From positions 248,001 through 312,000 of the forward strand of contig NZ_AUAS01000008.1 in the NCBI RefSeq assembly GCF_000428845.1: a DNA stretch of 64,000 nt, read 5' to 3'. This document shows positions 7,854 through 16,454 of this stretch, piece after piece. The notes beneath the pieces were generated by a model that did not search any database, was not told the DNA's origin, and saw only the letters and a list, made by a program, of their open reading frames with translations. Made by a program: the position numbers and the translations under genes. The stretch comes from Dyadobacter alkalitolerans DSM 23607. Lineage in GTDB: Bacteria; Bacteroidota; Bacteroidia; Cytophagales; Spirosomataceae. The number at the start of each line of letters is the position of its first letter. The first letter of the stretch is position 1.

Positions 7854-8885
7854 GTGTCAAAACCAATACTCGTAATCAAATTCGGGACTGCCTCCATAAC
7901 CCTTCCCTCAGGTGAACCTGACGTCAGGATCATTTCGGAAATAGCGCGGCAGGTTTCGGAGATCCATTCGCAATACAGGATTATCATTGTTTCTTCCGGC
8001 GCCGTAGGTGCGGGGAAGGCTTATATACAGGATTACAAAGGCACGATGACGCAGCGTAAAGCAGCCGCGTCCGTTGGAAATCCGCTTTTGGTGGGTTTGT
8101 ACGCATCTTATTTTGCGCCAAATAAAATATACATTGCCCAAAGTCTGTGCGAAAGGCAGCATTTTGCCAATCGCGCCAAGTTTCTGCAATTGAAGGAAAC
8201 GTTCGAGGAGTTGTGGGAAAACAACATTATCCCGATCGTAAACGAGAATGACGTTGTGAGCGACCGTGAATTGAAATTTTCGGACAACGATGAGCTGGCC
8301 ACATTGCTGGCCGTGGGTTTTGGGGCTGAATCGCTGATGTTCTGCACGTCGGTGGGCGGTTTGCTGGACGAGCACGGCAACATTCTCAGGAACGTATCGA
8401 ATGTAAACGAGGTTTTCAAATTTGTAAGAACGGATAAATCCTTCCTCGGTCTGGGCGGAATGGCTTCGAAACTAACATTCGCCAAACTGGCCGCCAGAAT
8501 GGCGATTAAGGTCGTTATTTTTGGGATGAAGCAGGAAAACGAACTGCTCGAAGCATTGAAAGGCAACGCGGGAACATTGATAAACCCTGGCAAAAGCACA
8601 CTTTCTGCCCGAAACAGGTGGTTAGGAAGCGGCGGGCTCGTTTCCGGAACATTGCAGATCGACGAAGGCGCGTCGAAAGCATTATTAAAAAGGAAAAGCT
8701 TACTGGCCGTGGGCGTGATGGAAGTAACGGGCGAATTTGAGGCCGGTGAAATCATCGAAATTTACACAGCAGCCGGCGAAATGGTCGCTGTTGCGCGCGC
8801 CAGGGAAAATTCGGCCGCTATCCGGGCCAATTTGAAGACAATGAATTTTGAAGTGGCGCATGCCAACGACATCGTACTATTATAA
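7854..8885 (+). CDS. proB: Glutamate 5-kinase
   Basis: Phosphorylates glutamate to gamma-glutamyl phosphate, the first step of proline synthesis. From GTG 7854 the protein is 343 residues: an amino-acid kinase domain (KPILVIKFGTASIT; VSSGAVGAGK; NENDVVSDRELKFSDNDELA) followed by a C-terminal PUA domain (from about GLVSGTLQIDEGASKALL). The frame is open back to a TTG at 7773 that would overlap aat, but homology begins just after the GTG. Its stop overlaps the proA start as TAATG, so the two are translationally coupled. Confidence 0.92.
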   Translation: MSKPILVIKFGTASITLPSGEPDVRIISEIARQVSEIHSQYRIIIVSSGAVGAGKAYIQDYKGTMTQRKAAASVGNPLLVGLYASYFAPNKIYIAQSLCERQHFANRAKFLQLKETFEELWENNIIPIVNENDVVSDRELKFSDNDELATLLAVGFGAESLMFCTSVGGLLDEHGNILRNVSNVNEVFKFVRTDKSFLGLGGMASKLTFAKLAARMAIKVVIFGMKQENELLEALKGNAGTLINPGKSTLSARNRWLGSGGLVSGTLQIDEGASKALLKRKSLLAVGVMEVTGEFEAGEIIEIYTAAGEMVAVARARENSAAIRANLKTMNFEVAHANDIVLL

Positions 8886-10135
8886 TGGAATCCATTTTAC
8901 CTCTTTTAGAACAAACCCAAAAGGCAGCCGCCTCGGTCAGGAACCTGACGGGCCAGCAGCGGTCGGACCTTTTGCTGAACATTGCCGGGCAGGTGCAGGC
9001 TAATGTTGCGAACATTATTGCGGCCAATCAAAAAGACCTTGATGTGATGGACGACGCCGACCCGAAAAAGGACCGGCTGTTGTTGAACGAACAAAGAATT
9101 CAGGCATTGGCGCAAAGTCTGCGCGACGTGGCGGCTCTGCCGGATCCGAGCGGCGAAGTGCTTTTGGAGCGTACGATCGAGCAGGGTTTGTCGCTGCGTA
9201 AAATTGCCGTTCCGTTGGGTGTAGTGGGCGTTATTTACGAATCACGGCCAAATGTTACTTTGGACGTGGCGTCGCTTTGCCTTCGTTCGGGCAATGCGTG
9301 TGTGTTAAAAGGAGGCAAAGAAGCGCATTTCTCGAACTTGTTTCTGGTGGGTTTGATCCACCGCGCATTAATAGAATTTGATATTGATCCTGCGGCGGTT
9401 ATGCTGCTTCCAACAGACCGGAAGTTTGTAACCGAGCTGCTTACTGCAACGCGATTTGTGGACATTATCATCCCAAGAGGATCAGAAAGTCTGATCAAAT
9501 TTGTGCGTGAGAATTCGCTCGTTCCGACTATTGAAACGGGTGCAGGCGTTTGTCATACATATATTGAAAAAACCGGTGATCTGGACAAAGCAGCTGCGAT
9601 TGTAGTAAATGCGAAGGTTTCCCGGCCATCGGTTTGCAATTCGCTGGACACGATTTTAGTGGACAGGGAAGTGGCAGCCGAACTTTTGCCGAAACTGAAA
9701 GCTGATTTTATCAAATGGAATGTTGAGGTTTTTGCGGATCAAACGTCTTATGCGATATTTAAAGAAGACGGTTACCCCATGCTGCAGCATGCGGAGGAGG
9801 AAGATTTTGGGAGGGAATTTTTGGATTACAAATGTTCGGTTAAGGTTGTAAACGGTTTGGATGAGGCTTTGGAGCATATAAGGGCACATTCTTCCAGGCA
9901 TTCCGAGGCGATTATTTCAAAGGACGAAGCCAAGATTGAGCGGTTTTTGGGAGAAGTGGATGCTGCTGCGGTTTATGCCAATGCTTCCACAAGATTTACG
10001 GATGGCGCTGTGTTCGCATTAGGCGCGGAAATTGGCATATCCACCCAAAAATTGCACGCACGCGGACCTTTCGCACTCGAAAAGCTCGTAACAGAAAAAT
10101 GGATTGTTAAAGGGGACGGCCAAGTAAGATGGTAA
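8885..10135 (+). CDS. proA: Gamma-glutamyl phosphate reductase
   Basis: NADPH-dependent reduction of gamma-glutamyl phosphate to glutamate semialdehyde in proline synthesis. At 416 residues it is full length, with VIYESRPNVTLDVASLCLRSGN, IPRGSESLI, IETGAGVCHTYI and the catalytic cysteine in SRPSVCNSLDT (C251). It starts inside the proB stop codon (TAATG) and overlaps the start of argE' by 7 bases, so proB-proA-argE' is a tightly coupled unit. This places proline and arginine genes, both drawing on glutamate, under common control. Confidence 0.95.
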   Translation: MESILPLLEQTQKAAASVRNLTGQQRSDLLLNIAGQVQANVANIIAANQKDLDVMDDADPKKDRLLLNEQRIQALAQSLRDVAALPDPSGEVLLERTIEQGLSLRKIAVPLGVVGVIYESRPNVTLDVASLCLRSGNACVLKGGKEAHFSNLFLVGLIHRALIEFDIDPAAVMLLPTDRKFVTELLTATRFVDIIIPRGSESLIKFVRENSLVPTIETGAGVCHTYIEKTGDLDKAAAIVVNAKVSRPSVCNSLDTILVDREVAAELLPKLKADFIKWNVEVFADQTSYAIFKEDGYPMLQHAEEEDFGREFLDYKCSVKVVNGLDEALEHIRAHSSRHSEAIISKDEAKIERFLGEVDAAAVYANASTRFTDGAVFALGAEIGISTQKLHARGPFALEKLVTEKWIVKGDGQVRW

Positions 10136-11217
10136 GCGCATTGGAAAACATACAAACATTGACAAATGAGGCGATTGCACTGCTGAAAAGCCTGATCGAA
10201 ACGCCTTCATTCAGTAAGGAAGAAGACAAAACTGCGCAACTGATTGCAGCATATTTTGAATCAAAAAACATTCCGTTTCAACAAAAAAAGAACAATTTGT
10301 GGGCCTATAATCGCCATTTTGATAAGCATAAGCCAACATTGCTTTTAAACTCTCACCATGATACGGTCAAACCCAATAAATCCTGGACACTGGATCCATT
10401 TAAGGCTATTGTGGGTGATGATAAATTGTTCGGATTGGGCAGTAATGATGCGGGCGGATGCCTTGTTTCACTGATTGCGACATTTTGCCATTTCTATGAT
10501 CGGTCTGATCTAAATTATAACATTGCCATTGCCACCACTGCAGAAGAGGAAATTTCGGGAAAAGAAGGTTTGGAAATTGTTGTTCCTGAGTTGCCTGAAA
10601 TCGCGTTTGCCATTGTGGGCGAGCCAACTGAAATGCATTTGGCGGTTGCTGAAAAAGGATTGCTGGTTTTGGATTGCACGGCAAAGGGAAAATCTGGCCA
10701 CGCGGCGCGGGAAGAAGGTGATAATGCTATTTACAAAGCATTGAAGGACATTAACTGGATCCAGGAATACAAGTTTCCAAAGGTTTCACCCACATTAGGA
10801 CCTGTGAAAATGTCCGTAACGATCATTAATGCGGGAACACAGCATAATGTTGTTCCTGACGCGTGCAACTTCACGATCGACGTGCGTGTGACGGATCAAT
10901 ATACATTGGAAGAGGTGATTGAAGTCATTCAGGCCAACATTCAATCCGAAGTTTCGGCCCGGTCCATTCGTTTGCGGCCTTCGAGCATTCCGATGGATCA
11001 TCCCATTGTGCTGGAAGGTTTGAAGTTGGGAAGAGAAGCTTATGGTTCGCCGACCACTTCGGACCAGGCTTTGCTGGATTGCCCATCATTGAAAATGGGG
11101 CCGGGACATTCGGCAAGGTCGCATAGTGCGGATGAATTTATCTATCTTCATGAGATCGAGGCGGGGATTAGGCAGTATGTCACAATGCTGGAAGGCGTTG
11201 TCAGGAAGCCTGCGTAA
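10129..11217 (+). CDS. argE': M20-family N-acylornithine/N-acylcitrulline deacylase
   Basis: Zinc aminoacylase of 362 residues expected to remove the acyl group late in arginine synthesis. Metal-site motifs of the M20 family are visible: NSHHDTVKP (H76, D78), GLGSNDAGG (D107), TTAEEE (catalytic and metal glutamates 139-141), VGEPTEMH (E165) and a late GPGHSARSHSADE histidine. Because the companion transcarbamylase acts on acylornithine, the natural substrate should be N-acylcitrulline (probably N-succinylcitrulline) rather than N-acetylornithine; this is pathway inference. Start ATG 10129 overlaps proA. Confidence 0.88.
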   Translation: MVSALENIQTLTNEAIALLKSLIETPSFSKEEDKTAQLIAAYFESKNIPFQQKKNNLWAYNRHFDKHKPTLLLNSHHDTVKPNKSWTLDPFKAIVGDDKLFGLGSNDAGGCLVSLIATFCHFYDRSDLNYNIAIATTAEEEISGKEGLEIVVPELPEIAFAIVGEPTEMHLAVAEKGLLVLDCTAKGKSGHAAREEGDNAIYKALKDINWIQEYKFPKVSPTLGPVKMSVTIINAGTQHNVVPDACNFTIDVRVTDQYTLEEVIEVIQANIQSEVSARSIRLRPSSIPMDHPIVLEGLKLGREAYGSPTTSDQALLDCPSLKMGPGHSARSHSADEFIYLHEIEAGIRQYVTMLEGVVRKPA

Positions 11218-11253
11218 GCGCTCCGCATTTCAGAAACGCTAACCGGCGCCATT

Positions 11254-12081
11254 ATGCGATTTTACACAAAGGAAGATGTTCAGGATTTCGATTCGGTAAA
11301 GTTTTTGTATATCAAAATGGCTTTATCCGGTCACATCTTCACCATCACACTCAGCCGCCCCGAAAAGCGAAACGCTTTCACGCCGACGATGGCTGAGGAA
11401 ATCATCTTTGCGCTCGCATATGCACATTACCATAGTGAAATTCGCTGCCTGATCATCAATGCAGAAGGTTCCGTTTTCTGCGCGGGTGCTGATTTAAATG
11501 CATTTCACGATCCTTCCGCCAATACTAAAAACCCCACATTACCTGAAATCCGAGAAGAGGTCAGGTTAGGCGATGCATTCAATGCAGTCTGCAAACCCAT
11601 TATTGCACAAGTGCAAGGACCGGTTTTAGCGGGCGGATTCCTGATCATTTGCGGCTGCACATTTGTTTTCAGTGCCGAAGATGCTGTTTTCAGCTTACCA
11701 GAAGTGAAGCGCGGAATTTGGCCGATGCAGGTGATGGCCTCGCTAAGCAAGATCATTCCAGCCCGAAAAATGTTGGAAATGTGCATCACTGGAAATGCTT
11801 ATAATGCGGATGAAGCGTTGAAATTGGGATTAATAACCTACATTTCTGAGGCGGACAACATTGCGGATGAAGTCATGCAAATGGCTGAGCAAATCTCCCA
11901 AAATGCGCCATTTGCCATTCAGCAAGGCATGCAGGCATTTCAAAAACTCAGTGAAATCCCTGAAAGTGAGCAGCATCGCTTCCTGAAAGCACAGCTGGAT
12001 CTGATCCTTCACTCTGAGGATGCCAAAGAAGGAACGCAGGCTTTTAAGGAAAAAAGAAGCCCGGTCTGGAAAGGGAAATGA
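11254..12081 (+). CDS. Enoyl-CoA hydratase/isomerase family protein (crotonase)
   Basis: A 275-residue crotonase-fold protein. It shows TITLSRPEKRNAFTP, the first oxyanion-hole motif CAGADLNAF, the second around QGPVLAGGFLIICGC, and a downstream SLPEVKRGIWP segment where catalytic acids usually lie. Substrate unknown: acyl-CoA hydratase, isomerase or methylglutaconyl-CoA hydratase-like activity are all possible. ATG 11254 gives a 22-residue leader before a second ATG at 11320. It follows argE' by 36 bases in the same direction and converges with rng. Confidence 0.85.
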   Translation: MRFYTKEDVQDFDSVKFLYIKMALSGHIFTITLSRPEKRNAFTPTMAEEIIFALAYAHYHSEIRCLIINAEGSVFCAGADLNAFHDPSANTKNPTLPEIREEVRLGDAFNAVCKPIIAQVQGPVLAGGFLIICGCTFVFSAEDAVFSLPEVKRGIWPMQVMASLSKIIPARKMLEMCITGNAYNADEALKLGLITYISEADNIADEVMQMAEQISQNAPFAIQQGMQAFQKLSEIPESEQHRFLKAQLDLILHSEDAKEGTQAFKEKRSPVWKGK

Positions 12082-12107
12082 TAATGAAGTTGTTTTAAAT
12101 CAGGCTG

Positions 12108-13670
12108 TTAGTTACCCGGAACAATCTCGATTTCTTCTCCGTAACGGTTGTGGAATTTGAAATCCACCACACCCAGCGAAGTATCTTTGATCAGCTTCAC
12201 CCACGTTTTGTAATGGAAAAGCCACTTTACCTGCTCCGAAATTAATCCCTTTGTGAAATAAGAATGCAGGAATGGATGAAGTGAAATGGTGATTCCACGC
12301 TCATTTTGCTTGGTCAGAATGTAATCCAGATTATTTGCTATCACATCCGAAACCAAAATACTCGCCTGAATCGTACCCGTTCCGCCGCAAGTAGGGCATG
12401 TTTCACGGGTTACAATGTTCATTTCAGGCCGTACACGCTGACGGGTAATTTGCAGCAGACCGAATTTCGAAAGCGGCAAGATCGTGTATTTGGATCGATC
12501 GCCCTTCATTTCGTCGCGCATTGTATCGAAAAGAACGCGTTTGTTTTCCGCTTTCTTCATATCGATAAAATCGACGACAATAATCCCGCCCATATCGCGA
12601 AGCCGCAACTGACGGGCAATTTCTTTGGCTGCTTCGAGGTTAACGCTCAATGCAGTTGCTTCCTGATCTTCTTCTGAGTTAGACTTGTTACCGCTGTTTA
12701 CGTCGATAACGTGCAGTGCCTCAGTATGTTCTATAATCAGGTAACCGCCATTCGGCAAGCTTACCGAACGTCCGAAAAGGGATTTGATCTGCTTTTCAAG
12801 ACCAAATTGTTCAAAGATTTTATTCTTACCATTGTGCAGTTTCAGAATGTTCTCCTTGTCCGGCGCAATGTTGTGAATGTAAGCCTTAATGTCGTCGTAA
12901 ACCTCTCTGGAATCAACCGTTATGCTGTCAAATGATTCATTCAGCATGTCGCGGATGATAGAAGAAGCACGGTTCATCTCGCCTATAACCCGGTCGCGCG
13001 GCTTGGCATCTTTTAATGCTTTGATCCCGTTTTCCCATTTGTCGAGGCAATCCTGCAAATCCTTATTCAGCTCATCCACATCCTTCCCAGTTGCAACGGT
13101 GCGGATAATAACACCGAAGTTGGCAGGCTTAATGGATGACATCAGACGCTGCAGGCGGTTCCGCTCAGCTTTGTCAGTAATCTTTTTGGAAAGGTTTACA
13201 GAATTCGAAAACGGCACCAGCACAATGTAGCGGCCAGCAATCGAAATGTCGCAGGAAAGTCTGGGGCCCTTTGTAGAAATTGGCTCCTTAACGATCTGAA
13301 CAAGAATAGGTTGATTTTTGGAAAGTACCTTATCAATTTTACCAAGCTTTTCGATTTCGGGCTCCATCTTGAAGTTATTCAATTTGCCCGAAGTGTGACG
13401 CTTGGATATTACGTCCTTGGTCAGTTTGTTGAGAGAATTAATATTAGGCCCCAAATCAAGATAATGCAGAAACGCATCTTTTTCAAAACCGACATCAACA
13501 AACGCGGCATTAAGCCCCGCTACCAGCTTCCTGACCGTACCGAGGTAAATATCCCCCACGGTAAAGCTTTGATCCGGTGTTTCGACGTGATATTCTAAAA
13601 GACGTTTATCCTGCAAAAGGGCTATACGTTCTCCCTTTTGAGTAGAATTGATTAGTAATTCGTTACTCAA
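12108..13670 (-). CDS. rng: Ribonuclease G/E family endoribonuclease
   Basis: Single-strand-specific endonuclease for rRNA 5' processing and mRNA decay. The 520-residue protein has an N-terminal S1-like domain (VGDIYLGTVRKLVAGLNAAFVDVGF), the catalytic region with the Mg-binding aspartates in VVDFIDMKK and DTMRDEMKGDRSKY, and the zinc-link CPTCGGTG. It lacks the long C-terminal scaffold of RNase E, so RNase G is the better name. It belongs to the rng-HU-mutY-ssb-gldE neighbourhood common in Bacteroidota and converges with the crotonase gene. Confidence 0.93.
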   Translation of the reverse strand: MSNELLINSTQKGERIALLQDKRLLEYHVETPDQSFTVGDIYLGTVRKLVAGLNAAFVDVGFEKDAFLHYLDLGPNINSLNKLTKDVISKRHTSGKLNNFKMEPEIEKLGKIDKVLSKNQPILVQIVKEPISTKGPRLSCDISIAGRYIVLVPFSNSVNLSKKITDKAERNRLQRLMSSIKPANFGVIIRTVATGKDVDELNKDLQDCLDKWENGIKALKDAKPRDRVIGEMNRASSIIRDMLNESFDSITVDSREVYDDIKAYIHNIAPDKENILKLHNGKNKIFEQFGLEKQIKSLFGRSVSLPNGGYLIIEHTEALHVIDVNSGNKSNSEEDQEATALSVNLEAAKEIARQLRLRDMGGIIVVDFIDMKKAENKRVLFDTMRDEMKGDRSKYTILPLSKFGLLQITRQRVRPEMNIVTRETCPTCGGTGTIQASILVSDVIANNLDYILTKQNERGITISLHPFLHSYFTKGLISEQVKWLFHYKTWVKLIKDTSLGVVDFKFHNRYGEEIEIVPGN

Positions 13671-13758
13671 TGTTCAACCAACTGAATGGCTATATAATGT
13701 TGATACTTAACCTCCTCTTTCAGAATGAAAGGGGCAATACATACGAGGGGAAGAAGGC

Positions 13759-13789
13759 ATGACCGGACTTTTTTGAAAATCCGGTCATG
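13759..13789. repeat. Strong hairpin between rng and the small basic-protein gene
   Basis: Perfect 10-bp inverted repeat CATGACCGGA / TCCGGTCATG with an 11-base A/T-rich loop. No T-run follows on either strand, so it may be an mRNA processing or stability hairpin rather than a classical terminator. Confidence 0.6.
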
Positions 13790-13794
13790 ATATA

Positions 13795-13884
13795 TTATTT
13801 CTTCTTATGTCTGTTTTTTCTAAGTCTTTTCTTTCTCTTGTGAGTGGAAATCTTATGTCTCTTTCTCTTTTTTCCGCAAGGCAT
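13795..13884 (-). CDS. Tiny basic protein, AURKAIP1/COX24-type (mS38-like motif)
   Basis: A 29-residue frame, read by hand, begins MPCGKKRKRHKISTHKR and ends KNRHKKK; 18 of 29 residues are Lys or Arg. It matches the very short, strongly conserved proteins annotated in many Bacteroidota as AURKAIP1/COX24-domain proteins, related to mitochondrial ribosomal protein mS38. A ribosome-associated role is plausible but unproven. It lies between rng and the TPR gene, where this family is usually found, and is too short for ordinary gene callers. Confidence 0.8.
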   Translation of the reverse strand: MPCGKKRKRHKISTHKRKKRLRKNRHKKK

Positions 13885-13928
13885 GTTTTATGTCGTTTAA
13901 AATAAAAATTGATTGTTTTTTCTGCTTA

Positions 13929-14774
13929 TCAATTGTTCAGACGACCTTCCAATTCGCCAATCGCTTGCTGGATTACAGGATCTTTTTCCTCTTTTTTAAC
14001 TTCGGACAGGACCTTGCGGGCCTCTTCCTTGTTTCCCAGTTCCACGAGCGTCAATCCTAAATAGAACTTCGCTTTTGTATTGGCCGGATTATTGGTCAAA
14101 ATCTGTCTGAACCTGTCGGCAGCTTTTGAATATTGGTTAGATCTCATGGACAGGATCCCTAAATTGAACAATGCCAATTCGTTGGTAGGATCGGTGTCAA
14201 TCACTTCGCGCAACATTAAAATTCCCTGCATCGGGTTTTCTGTGTTCACGTAAGTCATTGCCATGTTGGCTTTTGCAGCTAACAGGCCAGGATTCTGGTC
14301 AAGTGCTTTTTGGTAATATTCGCGGGTTTTTGTCCCAAGGTTTTTTGCTTTCTGATCATCAATGGCAAAACCATAAGCTTCGTAATAACGATCGCCGGTC
14401 CTGACAAGATTTTCAATGCTGGGAGACAAAAGTGCTGCTTTTTCAGCATAAAATGCTGCGCTGTCAAATTTTTGCAATTGAGCAAATTTGTCCGACAACT
14501 TCAAGCCCGCTGCAACCTTTTCCTTATCATTCGCATTTTCAAAGCCATTTCTGAGCTGATCGACGATTTTTTGCTGATCCGGCGCGATGGTGGCTTCATG
14601 TGATGGCGATTGAACGGAAGAGTCCGGAGCAGCCGCCGTAGCAGCTGCCTGAGACTGGTTTCTCTCGTTGCCTATTTCCTTGCCTTTGGTATTAACAACC
14701 ACCTTGGGAAGGCTGAAAAGCGTTCCGACAAGAGCAACTGCAAGCACACAAGAAAGGAAAATAGACTTTTTCAT
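13929..14774 (-). CDS. Membrane-anchored TPR-repeat protein
   Basis: About 281 residues from ATG 14774 (the longer frame would need TTG). An N-terminal hydrophobic segment (KKSIFLSCVLAVALVGTLFSL) is a signal anchor or signal peptide. A low-complexity Ala/Ser/Gln linker follows, then at least four tetratricopeptide repeats, the clearest being ELALFNLGILSMRSNQYSKA and AKFYLGLTLVELGNKEEARK. Such proteins are scaffolds; no enzymatic residues are seen. It sits 30 bases after the HU gene in the same direction and is probably cotranscribed with it. Specific function unknown. Confidence 0.8.
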   Translation of the reverse strand: MKKSIFLSCVLAVALVGTLFSLPKVVVNTKGKEIGNERNQSQAAATAAAPDSSVQSPSHEATIAPDQQKIVDQLRNGFENANDKEKVAAGLKLSDKFAQLQKFDSAAFYAEKAALLSPSIENLVRTGDRYYEAYGFAIDDQKAKNLGTKTREYYQKALDQNPGLLAAKANMAMTYVNTENPMQGILMLREVIDTDPTNELALFNLGILSMRSNQYSKAADRFRQILTNNPANTKAKFYLGLTLVELGNKEEARKVLSEVKKEEKDPVIQQAIGELEGRLNN

Positions 14775-14804
14775 ACTGTTATAACCCAAACCTTTTCAGG
14801 TAAA

Positions 14805-15110
14805 TTACTTTTCAGCGACAGCTTTCAATTTGTCACTTTCTTTTACCTGCTCTACAAATACTTTTGCAGGTTTGAAGCTCGGTACAAAGTGCTCGTCAAT
14901 GATCATTGAAGTTCCCTTCGAAATATTACGGGCAACTTTACGCGCACGTTTTTTATTGATGAAACTACCAAAACCTCTTACATAAAGGTTCTCTCCCTCA
15001 GAAAGTGAGTCCTTTACCACGGTGAAGAACGATTCGAGCGTTTGCTGAACATCGCCCTTGTCTACACCTGTTTTCTCAGAAATCTGTGCGATTACGTCTG
15101 CCTTAGTCAC
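14805..15110 (-). CDS. HU/IHF family DNA-binding protein
   Basis: Histone-like nucleoid protein of 101 residues. It has MTKADVIAQISEKTG at the dimerisation helices, the RGFGSFINKKR hinge into the beta-arm region, and a C-terminal SFKPAKVFVEQV strand-helix. A short Lys/Glu-rich tail extends past the usual 90-residue core. It bends and compacts DNA as a dimer. A TACCTTTG promoter box lies about 65 bases upstream, so HU, the TPR gene, the tiny basic protein and rng may be read from here. Confidence 0.93.
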   Translation of the reverse strand: MTKADVIAQISEKTGVDKGDVQQTLESFFTVVKDSLSEGENLYVRGFGSFINKKRARKVARNISKGTSMIIDEHFVPSFKPAKVFVEQVKESDKLKAVAEK

Positions 15111-15176
15111 TTTGATTGTTTACTTTAAGTGGATATTATTTCATTTATTTACTTACTCCTCTAAATTTTGGGAACA

Positions 15177-15184
15177 CAAAGGTA
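15177..15184 (-). promoter_or_regulatory. Candidate -7 promoter element for the HU gene
   Basis: TACCTTTG on the minus strand, an exact TAnnTTTG match. The expected -33 site carries only a weak T-rich sequence. Confidence 0.5.
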
Positions 15185-15269
15185 CGCTAATTTTACCAAG
15201 ATTTAAAAGGAAGGCGTTTTCATTTTTTTTCTAATTGGTTAAATAACAGCGTACATAAGGACAAACATT

Positions 15270-16349
15270 ATGATATCAGACCCTTCACAGGTAGATGATT
15301 TTAACAAAAAACTTAAATCCTGGTATCTCAAAAACCACCGCCCTTTGCTCTGGCGACAAACGACGGACCCCTATAAAATATGGTTATCAGAAATCATTCT
15401 CCAGCAAACCAGAGTCGCCCAGGGAACGCCTTATTATGAGAAGTTTCTGGAAAATTATCCCACCGTTTTCGACCTTGCGAATGCCGATGAACGCGATGTG
15501 CTGCGCCTCTGGCAGGGCTTAGGTTACTATTCCAGGGCGAGAAATATGCATTATACGGCGCGGCAGATCGTCAGTGAATTTGCAGGCAGATTTCCGGAAA
15601 CGTCATTAACCCTCTCGAAACTAAAAGGTTTGGGGAATTACACAGCCGCAGCGATCGCATCTTTCGCTTTCGGCGAGGCAGTTGCGGCGATTGACGGGAA
15701 TGTGTACCGGGTGATGTCGCGGATTTTCGGGATCAAAGCCGATATGCTTTCGAATGAAGGGAAAAAGGAGTTTGCCAAAGTCGCGAAAACGCTGATTTCG
15801 CACGAAGATCCGGCGACTTACAACCAGGCGATGATCGAGTTTGGCGCGCTGCAATGTGTGCCTGTTTCTCCCAATTGCAGCATTTGTCCGTTCAATGACA
15901 TTTGCTATGCCTATGCATTCAATGTGCAGAATGAACTTCCGGTGAAGGCCAAAAAGCTGAAAGTGAAAAACCGTTTCCTGAATTATTTTATCATACAGCA
16001 TGGCGAAAAGCTGGCCATGCAGGAGCGGAATACGAAGGACATCTGGAAAGGACTTTATGATTTTCTTTTAATCGAATCTGCTGCCCAGGTCGATTCGCCC
16101 GAAGAGCTGGCTGATAACCCAATGTTGCTGGCAATAATGGAAAAAGGGACTATCCGCCAGGTGCCAAAATTATACATTCACTTGCTGACCCATCAAAAGC
16201 TTCACGTGCAGTTCTGGTGGCTGACTATCCCCGAAAACGAGCCCGCCGACCTTCCCCCAAATATTTATTTTTTCACCAAAAACGAGGTTGAGACGCTCCC
16301 TAAGCCGATTTTGATCGATACAGTTTTAAAAGAAGAAAAATATTTGTGA
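15270..16349 (+). CDS. mutY: A/G-specific adenine DNA glycosylase
   Basis: Removes adenine mispaired with 8-oxoguanine. The 359-residue protein has the catalytic glutamate in SEIILQQTRV (E41), the helix-hairpin-helix LKGLGNYTAAAI followed by the catalytic aspartate in AIDGNVYRV (D142), a [4Fe-4S] motif C196-X6-C203-X2-C206-X5-C212, and a C-terminal NUDIX-like 8-oxoG recognition region (from about residue 230). All key residues are present. It diverges from the HU gene and is followed by a PhyH gene. Confidence 0.95.
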   Translation: MISDPSQVDDFNKKLKSWYLKNHRPLLWRQTTDPYKIWLSEIILQQTRVAQGTPYYEKFLENYPTVFDLANADERDVLRLWQGLGYYSRARNMHYTARQIVSEFAGRFPETSLTLSKLKGLGNYTAAAIASFAFGEAVAAIDGNVYRVMSRIFGIKADMLSNEGKKEFAKVAKTLISHEDPATYNQAMIEFGALQCVPVSPNCSICPFNDICYAYAFNVQNELPVKAKKLKVKNRFLNYFIIQHGEKLAMQERNTKDIWKGLYDFLLIESAAQVDSPEELADNPMLLAIMEKGTIRQVPKLYIHLLTHQKLHVQFWWLTIPENEPADLPPNIYFFTKNEVETLPKPILIDTVLKEEKYL

Positions 16350-16420
16350 CCATTTCAAAACCTTCACGTCTAAATGGTTTTAATCTTCGTAATCTGCGAG
16401 GAATTGTATTTTAAGTAATA

Positions 16421-16428
16421 TATTTTTG
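16421..16428 (+). promoter_or_regulatory. Candidate -7 promoter element upstream of the PhyH gene
   Basis: TATTTTTG matches TAnnTTTG and lies 26 bases before the start codon. There is no clear TTTG at the -33 distance. Confidence 0.4.
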
Positions 16429-16454
16429 TACTAAACACGTAAAACGGATGATTT

